A stretch of DNA of 64,000 bases from Alicyclobacillus hesperidum (lineage in GTDB: Bacteria > Bacillota > Bacilli > Alicyclobacillales > Alicyclobacillaceae), in contig NZ_FNOJ01000003.1 in the NCBI RefSeq assembly GCF_900107035.1, forward strand, positions 62,001 through 126,000, given 5' to 3'. The position numbers were made by a program, and so were the translations under genes. The notes below the pieces were generated by a model. It saw nothing but the letters and a program-made list of their open reading frames with translations, was not told the DNA's origin and made no database searches. Shown here in pieces: positions 1 through 11,337 of this stretch. The stretch's first letter is position 1; each line of letters starts with the position of its first letter.

Positions 1-1314
1 GAGCAGTTCTTCGATCTCGTAGTTTTGTACCACTTTGCGCTTGTAAGTGTGGATGGGATGGAACAACTCCAACGGCTCTGACGGGTCGTACTGTTCGTCA
101 GCCAGTGCAATCAAATCGGCCACCGCGGCGCCATCGACATACAAGCGAAGCACCTTCTTCTTCCCCGGATTTGTAACCTTGTTCGGATTCTCCGAGATTT
201 TAATGCGTGGCTCCAGTCGATCCCCAAACTGCTGCGCAACGAGCTTGTACACGCACCCTAAAGCGGGACAATCCGTACTTGTAATAAGCCGCGTACCAAC
301 ACCAAAGGAATCAATTTCGGCGCCTTGCGTGAGAAGGTCGCGAATCGTATATTCGTCGAGATCAGAGGAGGCAATAATTTGAACATCCGCAAGGCCTGCG
401 GCATTCAACATCTGGCGGGAACGCTTTGACAAATACGCGAGATCGCCACTGTCGATGCGAATGCCCTTTAGCGATTGCCCGGCTTCTTTCATCGCCAGAC
501 CAACGCGGATGGCATTAGGCACTCCACTGCGCAATACGTCATATGTGTCGACGAGTAGCACTGTGTTCTCCGGAAACGCTGCACGATAGGCCTCAAACGC
601 CTCTAATTCGGTCGGGAAACTCTGTATCCAGCTGTGCCCTTGTGTACCCGCTACCGGGATGTCATATGACTTAGCCGCCAAGACATTACTCGTGGCTACG
701 CAGCCACCAATAAATGCTGCGCGCGTTCCGAACACGGCTGCATCCGCGTTCTGCGCCCTCCTTAAGCCCATTTCGATCACGGCGCTACCAGGATGTTTGA
801 CATTCGTCTGCGCGGCCTCGACAATACGCCGCGATTTTGTGGCAATCAAACTCTGGTGGTTAATAAACGCCAGTAGCGCGGATTCGATCAATTGCACCTC
901 CGCAATCGCGCCCTCAATGCGCAGCAGTGGTTCGTTGGGAAAGACGACCGTGCCCTCGGGCACAGCATACACGTCCCCGCGAAAGCGAAAATCTCGCAAA
1001 TACTCAAGAAAGTCCTCGGAAAACATGTCGAGCGAGCGCAGATAGGCGAGATCGTCCACGGAGAACTGCAACTGATGCAGGTACCAAACAACCTGTTCCA
1101 AGCCCGCAGCAATGACATAGCCGTTGCCACATGGATTTTTACGATAAAACAAATCAAAGACAACCCGCTGCTCGTGTCTGCCTGCCTTAAAGTGGCCATA
1201 CATCATGGTCAATTGGTATAAATCAGTCAATAACGCCAGGTTTCGATCGCGATACACAGGCAAAGCTGCAATCTCCTCAACCCGTTGCTGTGCTCGCTCC
1301 CGTTGATTTGACAC
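1..1314 (-). CDS. pncB: Nicotinate phosphoribosyltransferase, 3' end cut by window edge
   Basis: The protein converts nicotinate, PRPP and ATP to nicotinate mononucleotide in NAD salvage, in the cytosol. The translation shows LLTDLYQLTMMYG near the N-terminus, GTQGHSWI and RIDSGDLAYLS in the middle and GVGTRLITS towards the C-terminus, all typical of this family. The frame is still open at base 1 (ending HTYKRKVVQNYEIEELL), so only the last residues are missing. GTG at 1314 has GGAG nine bases upstream; ATG at 1323 sits directly on that GGAG and is less likely. It follows the phosphatase gene by 32 bp and is probably co-transcribed with it. Confidence 0.93.
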   Translation of the reverse strand, partial: MSNQRERAQQRVEEIAALPVYRDRNLALLTDLYQLTMMYGHFKAGRHEQRVVFDLFYRKNPCGNGYVIAAGLEQVVWYLHQLQFSVDDLAYLRSLDMFSEDFLEYLRDFRFRGDVYAVPEGTVVFPNEPLLRIEGAIAEVQLIESALLAFINHQSLIATKSRRIVEAAQTNVKHPGSAVIEMGLRRAQNADAAVFGTRAAFIGGCVATSNVLAAKSYDIPVAGTQGHSWIQSFPTELEAFEAYRAAFPENTVLLVDTYDVLRSGVPNAIRVGLAMKEAGQSLKGIRIDSGDLAYLSKRSRQMLNAAGLADVQIIASSDLDEYTIRDLLTQGAEIDSFGVGTRLITSTDCPALGCVYKLVAQQFGDRLEPRIKISENPNKVTNPGKKKVLRLYVDGAAVADLIALADEQYDPSEPLELFHPIHTYKRKVVQNYEIEELL

Positions 1315-1346
1315 TTCGTTCATCTCCAGTACTGTGTTCCAAGTTC

Positions 1347-2219
1347 TCACTGCTGCATAACGCGCGCCACTTCGCGCAGCACCGCTGCATCAGACCCAGC
1401 CGCCACATCCCGGGCCGCGAGTGTGTACGACTCGCCGGCGAGCGTTTGCATGACCCCACCCGCCTCAGTCACCAACAAGGCCCCAGCCGCAATGTCCCAT
1501 GCGTTTAGGTCGAACTCCCAGAAGATATCGATGCGGCCAGCGGCCACGTACGCCAAATGCAACGCTGCTGCGCCAAGCGTGCGCAAGCTCTTGACTCGGC
1601 TGATCAACTCTGCCGCAAGTTGCATCACGCGCTTGCGATCCGCATGGCGAACAGGCATGCCGGTGGCCATGACTGCCCGGCGAAGTTCCCCGACGCCGGA
1701 AACCACTATTTTCCGTCCAGGAAGTTTGGCGTCAGGCTGTGTCAGCCACGCTTGCGCGTCGGACTTTGTACATACATGTGCGCCACCCCCGCGCACGGCA
1801 AAAAACAACTCATCTCGGTATGGGTCGAACACGACACCCGTCTCGAGCTGTCCTCCAACGGCGTACGCAATCGACACGACCGACAGCGGAAGCCCGTGGA
1901 CAAAGTTTGTCGTTCCATCGAGTGGATCGACAATCCATAAATGCTCATGCTCTGCGCAAGCGGCAAGCGCCGCTACAGCCGCCTCGCGGCCCGGTGCAAC
2001 TCCCTCCTCACCCAGTACATCGTGCCCCGGGAAGGATTTGTGGATTTCATCGCGGATAGCCGCTTCACAAGCGCGATCAACATCTGTCACAACGTCTGCC
2101 AAAGACGATTTCGTCTCAACAACGAGCTCTGTCAAGTAACGTGCAGACATCCGTTCACCGGCAGCCAGCGCCGCGCGCATCGCCGTACCGAGAGTTGTTG
2201 ATTGTGGCACATCTGCCAT
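1347..2219 (-). CDS. Inositol monophosphatase family phosphatase
   Basis: This is a 290-residue Mg2+-dependent phosphatase of the SuhB/CysQ/IMPase superfamily. The metal-binding motifs are GEEG, WIVDPLDGTTNFVHG and NAWDIAAGALLVTEAGG, in the usual order. The real substrate (inositol phosphate, PAP or another sugar phosphate) cannot be read from sequence. The frame stays open far upstream, but ATG 2219 is preferred: it follows AGAAGGGA by about 11 bases and lies just after the stop of the upstream gene (2254). Its neighbours are pncB downstream and a small unknown gene upstream, all in the same direction. Confidence 0.9.
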   Translation of the reverse strand: MADVPQSTTLGTAMRAALAAGERMSARYLTELVVETKSSLADVVTDVDRACEAAIRDEIHKSFPGHDVLGEEGVAPGREAAVAALAACAEHEHLWIVDPLDGTTNFVHGLPLSVVSIAYAVGGQLETGVVFDPYRDELFFAVRGGGAHVCTKSDAQAWLTQPDAKLPGRKIVVSGVGELRRAVMATGMPVRHADRKRVMQLAAELISRVKSLRTLGAAALHLAYVAAGRIDIFWEFDLNAWDIAAGALLVTEAGGVMQTLAGESYTLAARDVAAGSDAAVLREVARVMQQ

Positions 2220-2253
2220 CCAAGTTACAATCCCTTCTGCAACATCGCGAACT

Positions 2254-2658
2254 TTATTCGTCTTTAAAGCTTCTCCAATCGAGCTTGGAATCGGCCAACA
2301 TCTCTTCAAACGAAACATCGTCATCATCCGCCGGATCGAACAGTTCTGCGAACGATAAGTCTGGATTCTCCGCCAACCGTTCTGCGGCCGGCCGGCGCAT
2401 ATCAGTTTTTTCCTTCTTTTGCTGTTGCTGTGTCACTGGACGCGCCTGTGCCTCTTCGACCAAAGCGCTCTTTAACGCCGCCAAGCGCGCCGCGACATCG
2501 GCATTCATGGCATCGCGCAACAAAAACGACTCGGCATCATCGCCGCGTTTTGCGGACTCGGGTTTGGGTTTTACATCCATCCGATCCGCAGCGTATGCGG
2601 GCTTATCGTCCGCAAACGAATCATTCTGTTGCTTACGCCTATGCCCCTGCTTCCCCAT
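2254..2658 (-). CDS. Small charged protein, DUF3886/YqkK-like
   Basis: This 134-residue, very hydrophilic protein has a KQ-rich N-terminus, a central segment SFLLRDAMNADVAARLAALK and a C-terminus DVSFEEMLADSKLDWRSFKD. The two blocks (an 'LKD' block, then LSF-EL-D-W-FK) resemble the DUF3886 (YqkK-like) family; this is from memory of the family and uncertain. No function is known. ATG 2658 overlaps the TGA of the upstream gene (TGATG) and is preceded by GAAGGTGAGG. A GTG immediately upstream (2661) is possible. It is translationally coupled to its upstream neighbour. Confidence 0.75.
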   Translation of the reverse strand: MGKQGHRRKQQNDSFADDKPAYAADRMDVKPKPESAKRGDDAESFLLRDAMNADVAARLAALKSALVEEAQARPVTQQQQKKEKTDMRRPAAERLAENPDLSFAELFDPADDDDVSFEEMLADSKLDWRSFKDE

Positions 2659-2987
2659 CACGCCTCACCTTCAGCCTTCCCATGACCTTGTAACCACTTG
2701 GCAAGATACGCCTTCTCATCGTCGACAACCGTCGGATGTGCCGCCAAGTAATTGCGTAAGACCTCATCCTCGTAAGCCGGATGTTGAGGATCAAGTCCTA
2801 CCTGACTGATGTCCGATGTCAAACGCCGATCATAAAGCACAGACCATATCTCGGCTCCATCAACCAATTCCCTCTGCAACATCTGCATGTAAATCCCATC
2901 TGCCGCATTGCCATCCTGCCGAAGATACATGTACATCTCGTAATCGTCAAACGCGTGCACCCAATCCAGGGGATCGAACGTGCGCAC
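2658..2987 (-). CDS. Hypothetical protein, 109 residues
   Basis: I do not recognise this family. The protein is acidic and rich in Tyr, Met and Leu (DWVHAFDDYEMYMYLRQ near the start; DPQHPAYEDEVLRNYLAAHP later), with no membrane segment or signal peptide. GTG 2987 is chosen because AGAGGTGGGG lies about seven bases upstream; GTG 2996 would lie inside that ribosome-binding site. It heads the small operon that continues into the DUF3886-like gene, the IMPase gene and pncB. Confidence 0.7.
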   Translation of the reverse strand: MRTFDPLDWVHAFDDYEMYMYLRQDGNAADGIYMQMLQRELVDGAEIWSVLYDRRLTSDISQVGLDPQHPAYEDEVLRNYLAAHPTVVDDEKAYLAKWLQGHGKAEGEA

Positions 2988-3073
2988 AGCCCCCACCTCT
3001 TATATGCCGGCCCATGGCAACAAGCATGGTGCCGGCGTCTGCTTATACACGTGAACTTGTGCATCCGATTTGC

Positions 3074-3079
3074 TACAAT
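3074..3079 (+). promoter_or_regulatory. Possible -10 of a small-ORF promoter
   Basis: TACAAT at 3074-3079 is a near-consensus sigma-A -10 box. The only -35 candidate at 17 bp is TGAACT (3051-3056), which is weak. It would drive the 26-codon reading frame starting at 3130. Confidence 0.35.
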
Positions 3080-3129
3080 ACCGATAGTTGTGCTGTAAAA
3101 CAACCAGCAACACTTGGGAGGCATTGTCA

Positions 3130-3210
3130 GTGCGTCGGTTTTTTTGGGTACTCTTCTTTGTCGCGGTGGTCGTTGTCGCGGTGGAAACCTTTATACCACG
3201 CAGCGCGTGA
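3130..3210 (+). CDS. Possible 26-residue single-pass membrane peptide
   Basis: The frame starts at GTG 3130, with TTGGGAGG about nine bases upstream, and stops at TGA 3208-3210. The product begins MRRFFWVLFFVAVVVVAV and ends ETFIPRSA: two arginines, a continuous hydrophobic helix of about 16 residues and a short polar tail. This is a classic small membrane protein layout. It lies between two minus-strand genes and points the opposite way, with a TACAAT box about 50 bases upstream. No homologue is known to me and translation is unproven. Confidence 0.5.
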   Translation: MRRFFWVLFFVAVVVVAVETFIPRSA

Positions 3211-3238
3211 AACCCAACCGAAGGCGAACCGAACGTCC

Positions 3239-3688
3239 TCAAGAGCTGGCAAGTCCAAGCGCTTCACGGACCTTCGGTTCGACCTTTGCAAAGCCCTTGT
3301 CACCTGCGGCTCGAAATGTCAGTGTTCCATCTTTCCCAAAAACAAAGAAGGCGGGCGTGTACTCGTTGCTAAACGCATTCGCCAGCTTATGCTCGTTGTC
3401 AATGGCACACGGTTGCGTGATATGATATCGTTCAATATCGGCTTGTACGCGCGAAATCTCCGTGTCCTCTTGCATTCGTGGCATGTGAACCGCAACGGTG
3501 CATAGACCGTGATCTGCATATTCATCGCGCAATCGCAATACTTCTGGCATGGTTTCGTGGCAAATGTGGCACGAAACGGCCCAAAAATGAACTAAAACTA
3601 CCTTCCCCGGTTCAATGTTTGGCTCGCCGTTGATCCACTCCGTGGCACCCACCAATTGTGGCATTTCAGTTCCTAACCTCATCGGCAT
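3239..3688 (-). CDS. TlpA/ResA-like thioredoxin-fold protein
   Basis: This 149-residue redoxin carries HFWAVSCHICHETMPEV, so the active site is CHIC within a thioredoxin fold. It probably has thiol-disulfide oxidoreductase activity. The conserved cis-Pro region is YTPAFFVFG. There is no signal peptide or membrane anchor, so unlike ResA it appears cytosolic. ATG 3688 follows TTAGGAGGG at good spacing. The gene lies downstream of the peroxiredoxin gene but a terminator-like hairpin separates them, so it may be transcribed alone. The partner protein is unknown. Confidence 0.85.
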   Translation of the reverse strand: MPMRLGTEMPQLVGATEWINGEPNIEPGKVVLVHFWAVSCHICHETMPEVLRLRDEYADHGLCTVAVHMPRMQEDTEISRVQADIERYHITQPCAIDNEHKLANAFSNEYTPAFFVFGKDGTLTFRAAGDKGFAKVEPKVREALGLASS

Positions 3689-3750
3689 ACAGAATCCCTC
3701 CTAACCTGAAGCATCCAGCCGGTTTGTTGCGCAATCATTACATATGCAAA

Positions 3751-3779
3751 GGGAAGTTCTGACATCGTCAGAACTCCCC
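3751..3779 (-). terminator. Hairpin after peroxiredoxin gene
   Basis: On the minus strand GGGAGTTCTGAC and GTCAGAACTTCCC form a stem of about 11 bp with a very short loop, followed by TTTGC. It sits 20 bp past the peroxiredoxin stop. The T-run is short, so termination may be partial. Confidence 0.65.
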
Positions 3780-3798
3780 ACCGTAGATCCGAACCACA

Positions 3799-4338
3799 TT
3801 ATACGGACAGCGTCTTGTCGCCGGGTTTCCAGTTAGCCGCACACATGCCACCAGCCTGCAGTGCCTCTAGCACGCGCAATGTCTCATCGACGCTGCGCCC
3901 GACGTCGTTGTTGTGGAGAACTTGGTACATGACGGTGCCGTCGGGATCGATAATGAACAGACCGCGCATCGCTGTACCTGTCTCTTCGTCAAGTACTTCA
4001 TAACTGCGCGAAACGCGCTTTGTAAAATCAGAAGCAAGAGGGTAATTCAAACCGCCAAGGCCATTCTGTGTCCGCGGCAATTGAATCCAAGCCTTATGAC
4101 TATGTACGCTGTCCGTACTGACACCCAACACCTCAGCATCGAGATCATGAAATTCCTGGATGCGCTCGTTAAACGCCATGACTTCCGTGGGGCAGACAAA
4201 CGTAAAATCTCCAGGATAGAAAAAGAGAATGAGCCACTTACCACGATAATCCGACAACTGTACGCGTTCAGCAAGGGTCTCCATGTTTTTCGTTGAAAGC
4301 ATGTCAAAATGAGGAGCTGGACGACCAACCAATGGCAT
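3799..4338 (-). CDS. 2-Cys peroxiredoxin (AhpC/Prx1 type)
   Basis: This 179-residue peroxidase reduces H2O2 and organic peroxides. The peroxidatic Cys49 is in FYPGDFTFVCPTE and the resolving Cys166 is in GGMCAANWKPG, as in typical 2-Cys enzymes. No ahpF is adjacent, so the reductant is probably thioredoxin (inference). ATG 4338 follows AAAGGAGG; in-frame codons upstream of that ribosome-binding site are not needed. A strong sigma-A promoter lies about 80 bp upstream. Confidence 0.92.
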   Translation of the reverse strand: MPLVGRPAPHFDMLSTKNMETLAERVQLSDYRGKWLILFFYPGDFTFVCPTEVMAFNERIQEFHDLDAEVLGVSTDSVHSHKAWIQLPRTQNGLGGLNYPLASDFTKRVSRSYEVLDEETGTAMRGLFIIDPDGTVMYQVLHNNDVGRSVDETLRVLEALQAGGMCAANWKPGDKTLSV

Positions 4339-4415
4339 TCGAGAAACCTCCTTTTGCTTATTCGCCAAACAAAGGAGACTCGCGCTGGAAAAACTGGCGA
4401 AAGGCCTCCGTGCTG

Positions 4416-4444
4416 ATTATACTAAGCGTAAGATGGCCTTTCAA
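4416..4444 (-). promoter_or_regulatory. Sigma-A promoter of the peroxiredoxin gene
   Basis: On the minus strand TTGAAA (4444-4439), a 17-bp spacer and a perfect TATAAT (4421-4416) precede the peroxiredoxin ribosome-binding site. No clear PerR box was seen. Confidence 0.8.
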
Positions 4445-4478
4445 ACTGGAGACAGCAAAGAAGGGAGCAACTCATATT

Positions 4479-4760
4479 ATGGAAACTTACCGCTCAGATT
4501 CGTGGTCAAACGCCCACTTTCGGGTGAAAGACGCACTGGCGGCGTTGCTCAACGAAATGCGCGATTGCGGCTACAATCCAAGCCTGCATATCTCATACGA
4601 CGCAAATGAACACCACTTGCTCGTCGATCCGGTCATCCTGCACAAACACCCGTCCATCAAGCGAGTATACCTCGAATACTTGGACGCTTGCCACGCCCGA
4701 GACACAGCCGTCGAAGACATTCAATCGCTCCCCAAACTGGACCTCGGATTTACCAACTGA
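4479..4760 (+). CDS. Hypothetical protein, 93 residues
   Basis: The family is not recognised. The protein is soluble, with a central HISYDANEHHLLVDPVILHKHP stretch and helical, charged flanks. ATG 4479 has GAAGGGAG about 11 bases upstream; the frame is open further upstream but overlaps the divergent peroxiredoxin promoter, so a later start is favoured. It is transcribed divergently from the peroxiredoxin gene and convergently with the Rrf2 regulator, with a long hairpin between the two stops. Confidence 0.6.
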   Translation: METYRSDSWSNAHFRVKDALAALLNEMRDCGYNPSLHISYDANEHHLLVDPVILHKHPSIKRVYLEYLDACHARDTAVEDIQSLPKLDLGFTN

Positions 4761-4776
4761 GGATGAACATGATATG

Positions 4777-4818
4777 CGACGAGGTGCCGCTTCTCAAGTA
4801 TGAAGCGGCACCTCGTCG
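4777..4818. terminator. 17-bp perfect inverted repeat between convergent genes
   Basis: CGACGAGGTGCCGCTTC (4777-4793) is repeated in inverse at 4802-4818 around an 8-base loop. The stem covers the last codons of the Rrf2 gene and its loop contains that gene's stop. It probably ends transcription from both sides, although neither side has a clear T-run. Confidence 0.6.
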
Positions 4819-5228
4819 TGCATAACATCAGCCAATGTCAGGGCGTCAAGCGCCCGGGTGATGGCATTTGTCACTCTTACCCAAACGTTGCGCGCATGGC
4901 AACCGACAAATAAATCACAAGCCGACTCGGAGCTGTCTGCCTCGCCGACACATGCGACAGGCGCCAATGAACCTTCTAAAACGCGCACCAACTCCCCAAC
5001 GGAAATTTCATCCGCCGGACGGCTTAAATGGTACCCACCATTGGCCCCACGCACGCTGGTGACTAAATTTGCCCTGCGCAGCTTCGCCATGATTTGATCT
5101 AAAAATGGTTCAGGTATCGATTCGGATTCGGCAACCGCCCGCAAGGGAACAGGCCGATCGACGCCAGCCATCATCGCCAAGGCCACCATCGCGCGCAAAC
5201 CATACTCGGTTCTGCTCGAAATTTTCAC
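4794..5228 (-). CDS. Rrf2 family transcriptional regulator, IscR-like
   Basis: The 144-residue protein begins KISSRTEYGLRAMVALA and has the Rrf2 winged helix with ANGGYHLSRPADEISVGELV. Three cysteines sit in the 90-110 region (CVGEADSSESACDLFVGCHA), the place where IscR-type members bind an Fe-S cluster. GTG 5228 follows GGGGAGATTCG. The gene is the last of the suf cluster, 59 bp after the Rieske ferredoxin, so it probably senses Fe-S status and controls the suf operon. That role is inferred from context; the operator was not identified. Confidence 0.88.
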   Translation of the reverse strand: MKISSRTEYGLRAMVALAMMAGVDRPVPLRAVAESESIPEPFLDQIMAKLRRANLVTSVRGANGGYHLSRPADEISVGELVRVLEGSLAPVACVGEADSSESACDLFVGCHARNVWVRVTNAITRALDALTLADVMHDEVPLHT

Positions 5229-5287
5229 CGAATCTCCCCTATCTCATTCATGGCCGAGCGAATAGACGCTGAATCGACAGGAGGCCA

Positions 5288-5599
5288 TTAGGCCTCGTAG
5301 TCAATCCACACCTCGTCTCCTCGAACCTCAACCGCGTATGTTGCAAGTGGAATCACACACGGAAAAGCAGTGGGCTGTCCCGTGCGAACGTCAAACTTAC
5401 CACCGTGTCGCGGACACGCGACAATATGCCCTTCGAGTTTGCCCGCAGACAACGATTGTGCAGCGTGTGTACACACATCAGACGTCGCAAAAAATCCATC
5501 TTCCGTGTGGTACAAAGCGACATCCTCGTCGTCAAACGCAACTTGCATCATCTCGCCGACAGCGAGATCGGACACTTTTGCTGCCTTGACCCAAGCCAT
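5288..5599 (-). CDS. Rieske-type [2Fe-2S] ferredoxin
   Basis: This 103-residue protein carries SDVCTHAAQSL and VACPRHGGKFDVRTG, giving the CxH...CxxH ligand set of small Rieske ferredoxins (NirD / dioxygenase-ferredoxin type). It is soluble, without a membrane anchor. The ATG overlaps the sufB stop by one base (TAATG), so translation is coupled to sufB. Its place inside the SUF cluster suggests electron delivery during cluster assembly or repair, but no partner is shown; that role is inference. Confidence 0.9.
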   Translation of the reverse strand: MAWVKAAKVSDLAVGEMMQVAFDDEDVALYHTEDGFFATSDVCTHAAQSLSAGKLEGHIVACPRHGGKFDVRTGQPTAFPCVIPLATYAVEVRGDEVWIDYEA

Positions 5600-6996
5600 T
5601 AACCAATCGAACCTTCCATTTCAAACTTGATGAGACGGTTCATCTCGACAGCGTACTCCATGGGCAACTCACGTGTGAACGGTTCGATGAAGCCCATCAC
5701 AATCATGCGAGTTGCATCCTCCTCGGAAATACCGCGGCTCATCAAATAGAACAACTGCTCCTCGCTCACCTTCGACACAGACGCTTCGTGTTCCAGTGTG
5801 ACGTCGTCGTTCATAATCTCGTTGTACGGAATTGTATCCGACGTCGAATTGTCATCCAGGATCAGCGTATCACACTTGATATTGGCCTTGGCACCCACAG
5901 CGCTTGGCGAAAAGCTTGCAAGACCGCGATAGGTAGTTTTACCACCATGCTTGCTGATGGACTTGGAAACGATGGTGGACGTTGTATTCGGCGCATTATG
6001 CACCACTTTTGCGCCTGCGTCCTGATGCTGCCCACGACCAGCGACCGCGATTGACAGTACCATCGCCTTCGCACCTTCACCCTGCATATACACCGATGGA
6101 TACTTCATGGTCAGCTTCGACCCGATGTTGCCGTCGACCCATTCCATCGTCGCATCGCGGTATGCAACCGCGCGCTTGGTGACCAGGTTGTAAATATTTG
6201 GCGCCCAGTTCTGAATCGTCGTATAGCGGCAACGCCCGCGATCTTTGACAATGATTTCGACGACGGCACTGTGCAACGAGTTGGTGCTGTACACAGGTGC
6301 CGTGCAACCTTCGACATAATGCACAAAGCTGTCTTCATCGGCAATGATCAAGGTGCGTTCGAACTGACCCATATTCTCCGAGTTGATGCGGAAGTACGCC
6401 TGCAGCGGCACTTCACAACGCACGCCCTTCGGCACATAGATGAAGCTGCCCCCGCTCCATACAGCGCTATTCAACGCGGCAAACTTGTTGTCTTCCGGCG
6501 GCACGACCGTCCCGAAATACTCTTTGAAGATCTCGGGATACTCGCGCAACGCCGTATCTGTATCGGTGAACAAGACGCCCATCTTTTCGAGGTCTTCGCG
6601 CATCGAATGGTAGACGACCTCAGACTCGTACTGTGCGGAGACACCGGCCAAGAACTTCTGCTCGGCCTCGGGAATACCCAGTCGATCAAACGTATTTTTA
6701 ATCTCCTCAGGAACCTCTTCCCACGTCTTCCCTTTTTTCTCCGACGGTTTCACGTAGTAGGTAATGTCGTCAAAATCGAGTTCACTGAGGTCTCCGCCCC
6801 ATTTCGGCATACCCTTTTCCAAGAAAATCTCGAGCGAGCGAAGGCGAAAATCCGTCATCCACCCCGGCTCGTTTTTCATCATCGAAATCTCTTCGACCGT
6901 CTTGCGCGTCAGTCCCTTTTCAAACTTAACGACCGAAACGTCCTTGTCTCGGAAGCCATACTGGTACTCTTCCATATCCGGCAAAGGTTTCGCCAT
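5599..6996 (-). CDS. sufB: Fe-S cluster scaffold subunit SufB
   Basis: The 465-residue protein matches SufB along its whole length, from [20 protein letters not shown] to [20 protein letters not shown]. With SufC and SufD it forms the SufBCD scaffold that builds Fe-S clusters. The beta-helix core ends with [19 protein letters not shown] and the conserved [15 protein letters not shown] block that contacts SufC. ATG 6996 follows AAAGGAGG. The gene is followed without a gap by the Rieske ferredoxin and lies 58 bp after sufU. Confidence 0.97.
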   Translation of the reverse strand: MAKPLPDMEEYQYGFRDKDVSVVKFEKGLTRKTVEEISMMKNEPGWMTDFRLRSLEIFLEKGMPKWGGDLSELDFDDITYYVKPSEKKGKTWEEVPEEIKNTFDRLGIPEAEQKFLAGVSAQYESEVVYHSMREDLEKMGVLFTDTDTALREYPEIFKEYFGTVVPPEDNKFAALNSAVWSGGSFIYVPKGVRCEVPLQAYFRINSENMGQFERTLIIADEDSFVHYVEGCTAPVYSTNSLHSAVVEIIVKDRGRCRYTTIQNWAPNIYNLVTKRAVAYRDATMEWVDGNIGSKLTMKYPSVYMQGEGAKAMVLSIAVAGRGQHQDAGAKVVHNAPNTTSTIVSKSISKHGGKTTYRGLASFSPSAVGAKANIKCDTLILDDNSTSDTIPYNEIMNDDVTLEHEASVSKVSEEQLFYLMSRGISEEDATRMIVMGFIEPFTRELPMEYAVEMNRLIKFEMEGSIG

Positions 6997-7054
6997 CTGG
7001 ACGTCCTCCTTTTACATCACGAATGCAGATTTTGGGAAATCAAACATGTGTGAA

Positions 7055-9991
<2,937 letters not shown>

Positions 9992-10004
9992 CCCGCGCCC
10001 CCCC

Positions 10005-10790
10005 TTACGCTTCGACCTCGACGGTCTCGTCTTCGATACCAAGTTCTTTTTTCAGCCAATCATACCCCTTGGCTTCAAGCTCTTCGGCCAACTTGGCATC
10101 TCCTGAACGAACGATACGCCCTTGCATCATGACGTGCACATGATCCGGAACAATGTAATTCAGTAAGCGCTGATAGTGCGTGATGATCAAAAAGCCGATG
10201 TTGTCCGAGCGCAGTTGATTGACGCCATTGGCCACAATCTTCAGGGCGTCAATGTCCAGACCGGAGTCAATCTCGTCCAAAATGGCGATCCGCGGCTCGA
10301 GCATGGACATCTGCAAAATTTCGTTGCGCTTCTTCTCGCCACCGGAAAAGCCTTCGTTTAAATAGCGCTCTGCAAACGACGCGTCAATATTTAAAGCCTT
10401 CATCTTTTCTTGAAGCTTCCGGTGGAACTGGATTACCGGCAATTCATTGCCCTCTCCGCGGCGCGCGTTCAATGCTTGGCGAATAAAATTTGCATTCGAA
10501 ACACCAGGCACTTCCGCTGGATACTGCATGGCCAAAAACAGACCTGCACGAGCCCTTTCATCCGTCGACATCGCGAGCACATCTTCGCCGTCGAGCACGA
10601 CGTCGCCAGCCGTCACTTCATAGTGCGGATGCCCCATCAAAGATGATGCCAACGTGCTTTTGCCCGTTCCGTTTGGTCCCATAATCGCGTGGATTTCACC
10701 GCCGCGAATATGTAGATTCAGGCCCTTGAGAATCTCTTTGCCTTCGACACTGACATGCAGGTTCTGTACGCGAAAATCAGGCTTCCCCAC
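10005..10790 (-). CDS. sufC: SUF ATPase SufC
   Basis: This 261-residue ABC-type ATPase of the SufBCD complex has Walker [10 protein letters not shown], signature [10 protein letters not shown] and Walker [18 protein letters not shown] 10790 follows GTGAGG by about nine bases. It is the first gene of the suf operon; about 200 bp separate it from the terminator of the SufT-like gene, so the suf promoter should lie there, but no convincing -35/-10 pair was found. Confidence 0.96.
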   Translation of the reverse strand: MGKPDFRVQNLHVSVEGKEILKGLNLHIRGGEIHAIMGPNGTGKSTLASSLMGHPHYEVTAGDVVLDGEDVLAMSTDERARAGLFLAMQYPAEVPGVSNANFIRQALNARRGEGNELPVIQFHRKLQEKMKALNIDASFAERYLNEGFSGGEKKRNEILQMSMLEPRIAILDEIDSGLDIDALKIVANGVNQLRSDNIGFLIITHYQRLLNYIVPDHVHVMMQGRIVRSGDAKLAEELEAKGYDWLKKELGIEDETVEVEA

Positions 10791-10913
10791 CTAGACCAAC
10801 CTCACTGTTCATCTATAGAGTGATACGCGAATGTTGACTGTAAAAGTCATCTTTCTCTCACAAGGGTAGCACAAAGGCGTGAAAATGCAAGGGAACACGA
10901 AAACTTCCCATGG

Positions 10914-10948
10914 AAAAGCCGGGCGGTAACAAGCCCCTACCGTCCGGC
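10914..10948 (-). terminator. Rho-independent terminator after SufT-like gene
   Basis: On the minus strand an 11-bp stem (GCCGGACGGTA with TACCGCCCGGC, 10948-10918) is followed by TTTT (10917-10914). It separates the SufT-like gene from sufC. Confidence 0.8.
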
Positions 10949-10985
10949 CTTTTGATCTTCCAAAACCAAACTTGCTCAGAGACAA

Positions 10986-11294
10986 TCAAAACAGGTACTT
11001 AAAAACCAACTTGGCCTCTTCCGACATCATTTCCTTATCCCAAGGCGGATCAAACGTCAATTCGACTTCCACCTGTTCGACACCTTCAAGAAGCGAGAGT
11101 TTCTCGATAATCTCCTCCTTGATATCGTCAAACAGTGGGCAACCCATTGTCGTCAATGTTACTGTCACCTTGATTTTTTTGCCGCCTTCCAGGATGTCGA
11201 TACCATATACCATGCCGAGATTGACAATATCAATCTGAATTTCCGGATCCAGAACATCCATTAACATGTTGCGAACAACTTCTTCAGTGACCAT
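10986..11294 (-). CDS. MIP18/PaaD-like (DUF59) Fe-S assembly factor, SufT-like
   Basis: This 102-residue single-domain DUF59 protein starts VTEEVVRNMLMDVLDPEIQIDIVNLGMVYG and has the conserved TMGCPLFDDI cysteine block and ELTFDPPWDKEMMSEEAK. Proteins of this class help mature Fe-S proteins. It sits just upstream of sufC in the same direction, but has its own terminator, so it is probably a separate transcript. The ribosome-binding site GAGGAGGGG precedes ATG 11294. Confidence 0.9.
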   Translation of the reverse strand: MVTEEVVRNMLMDVLDPEIQIDIVNLGMVYGIDILEGGKKIKVTVTLTTMGCPLFDDIKEEIIEKLSLLEGVEQVEVELTFDPPWDKEMMSEEAKLVFKYLF

Positions 11295-11337
11295 GTCGCC
11301 CCTCCTCTCGTCCTCCGTCGCCTCTAGAATGCGACTT

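Noticed and set aside
1423-2139. 238-codon plus-strand frame
   Set aside because: It is the antisense shadow of the inositol-monophosphatase gene, Ser/Arg-rich without a ribosome-binding site.
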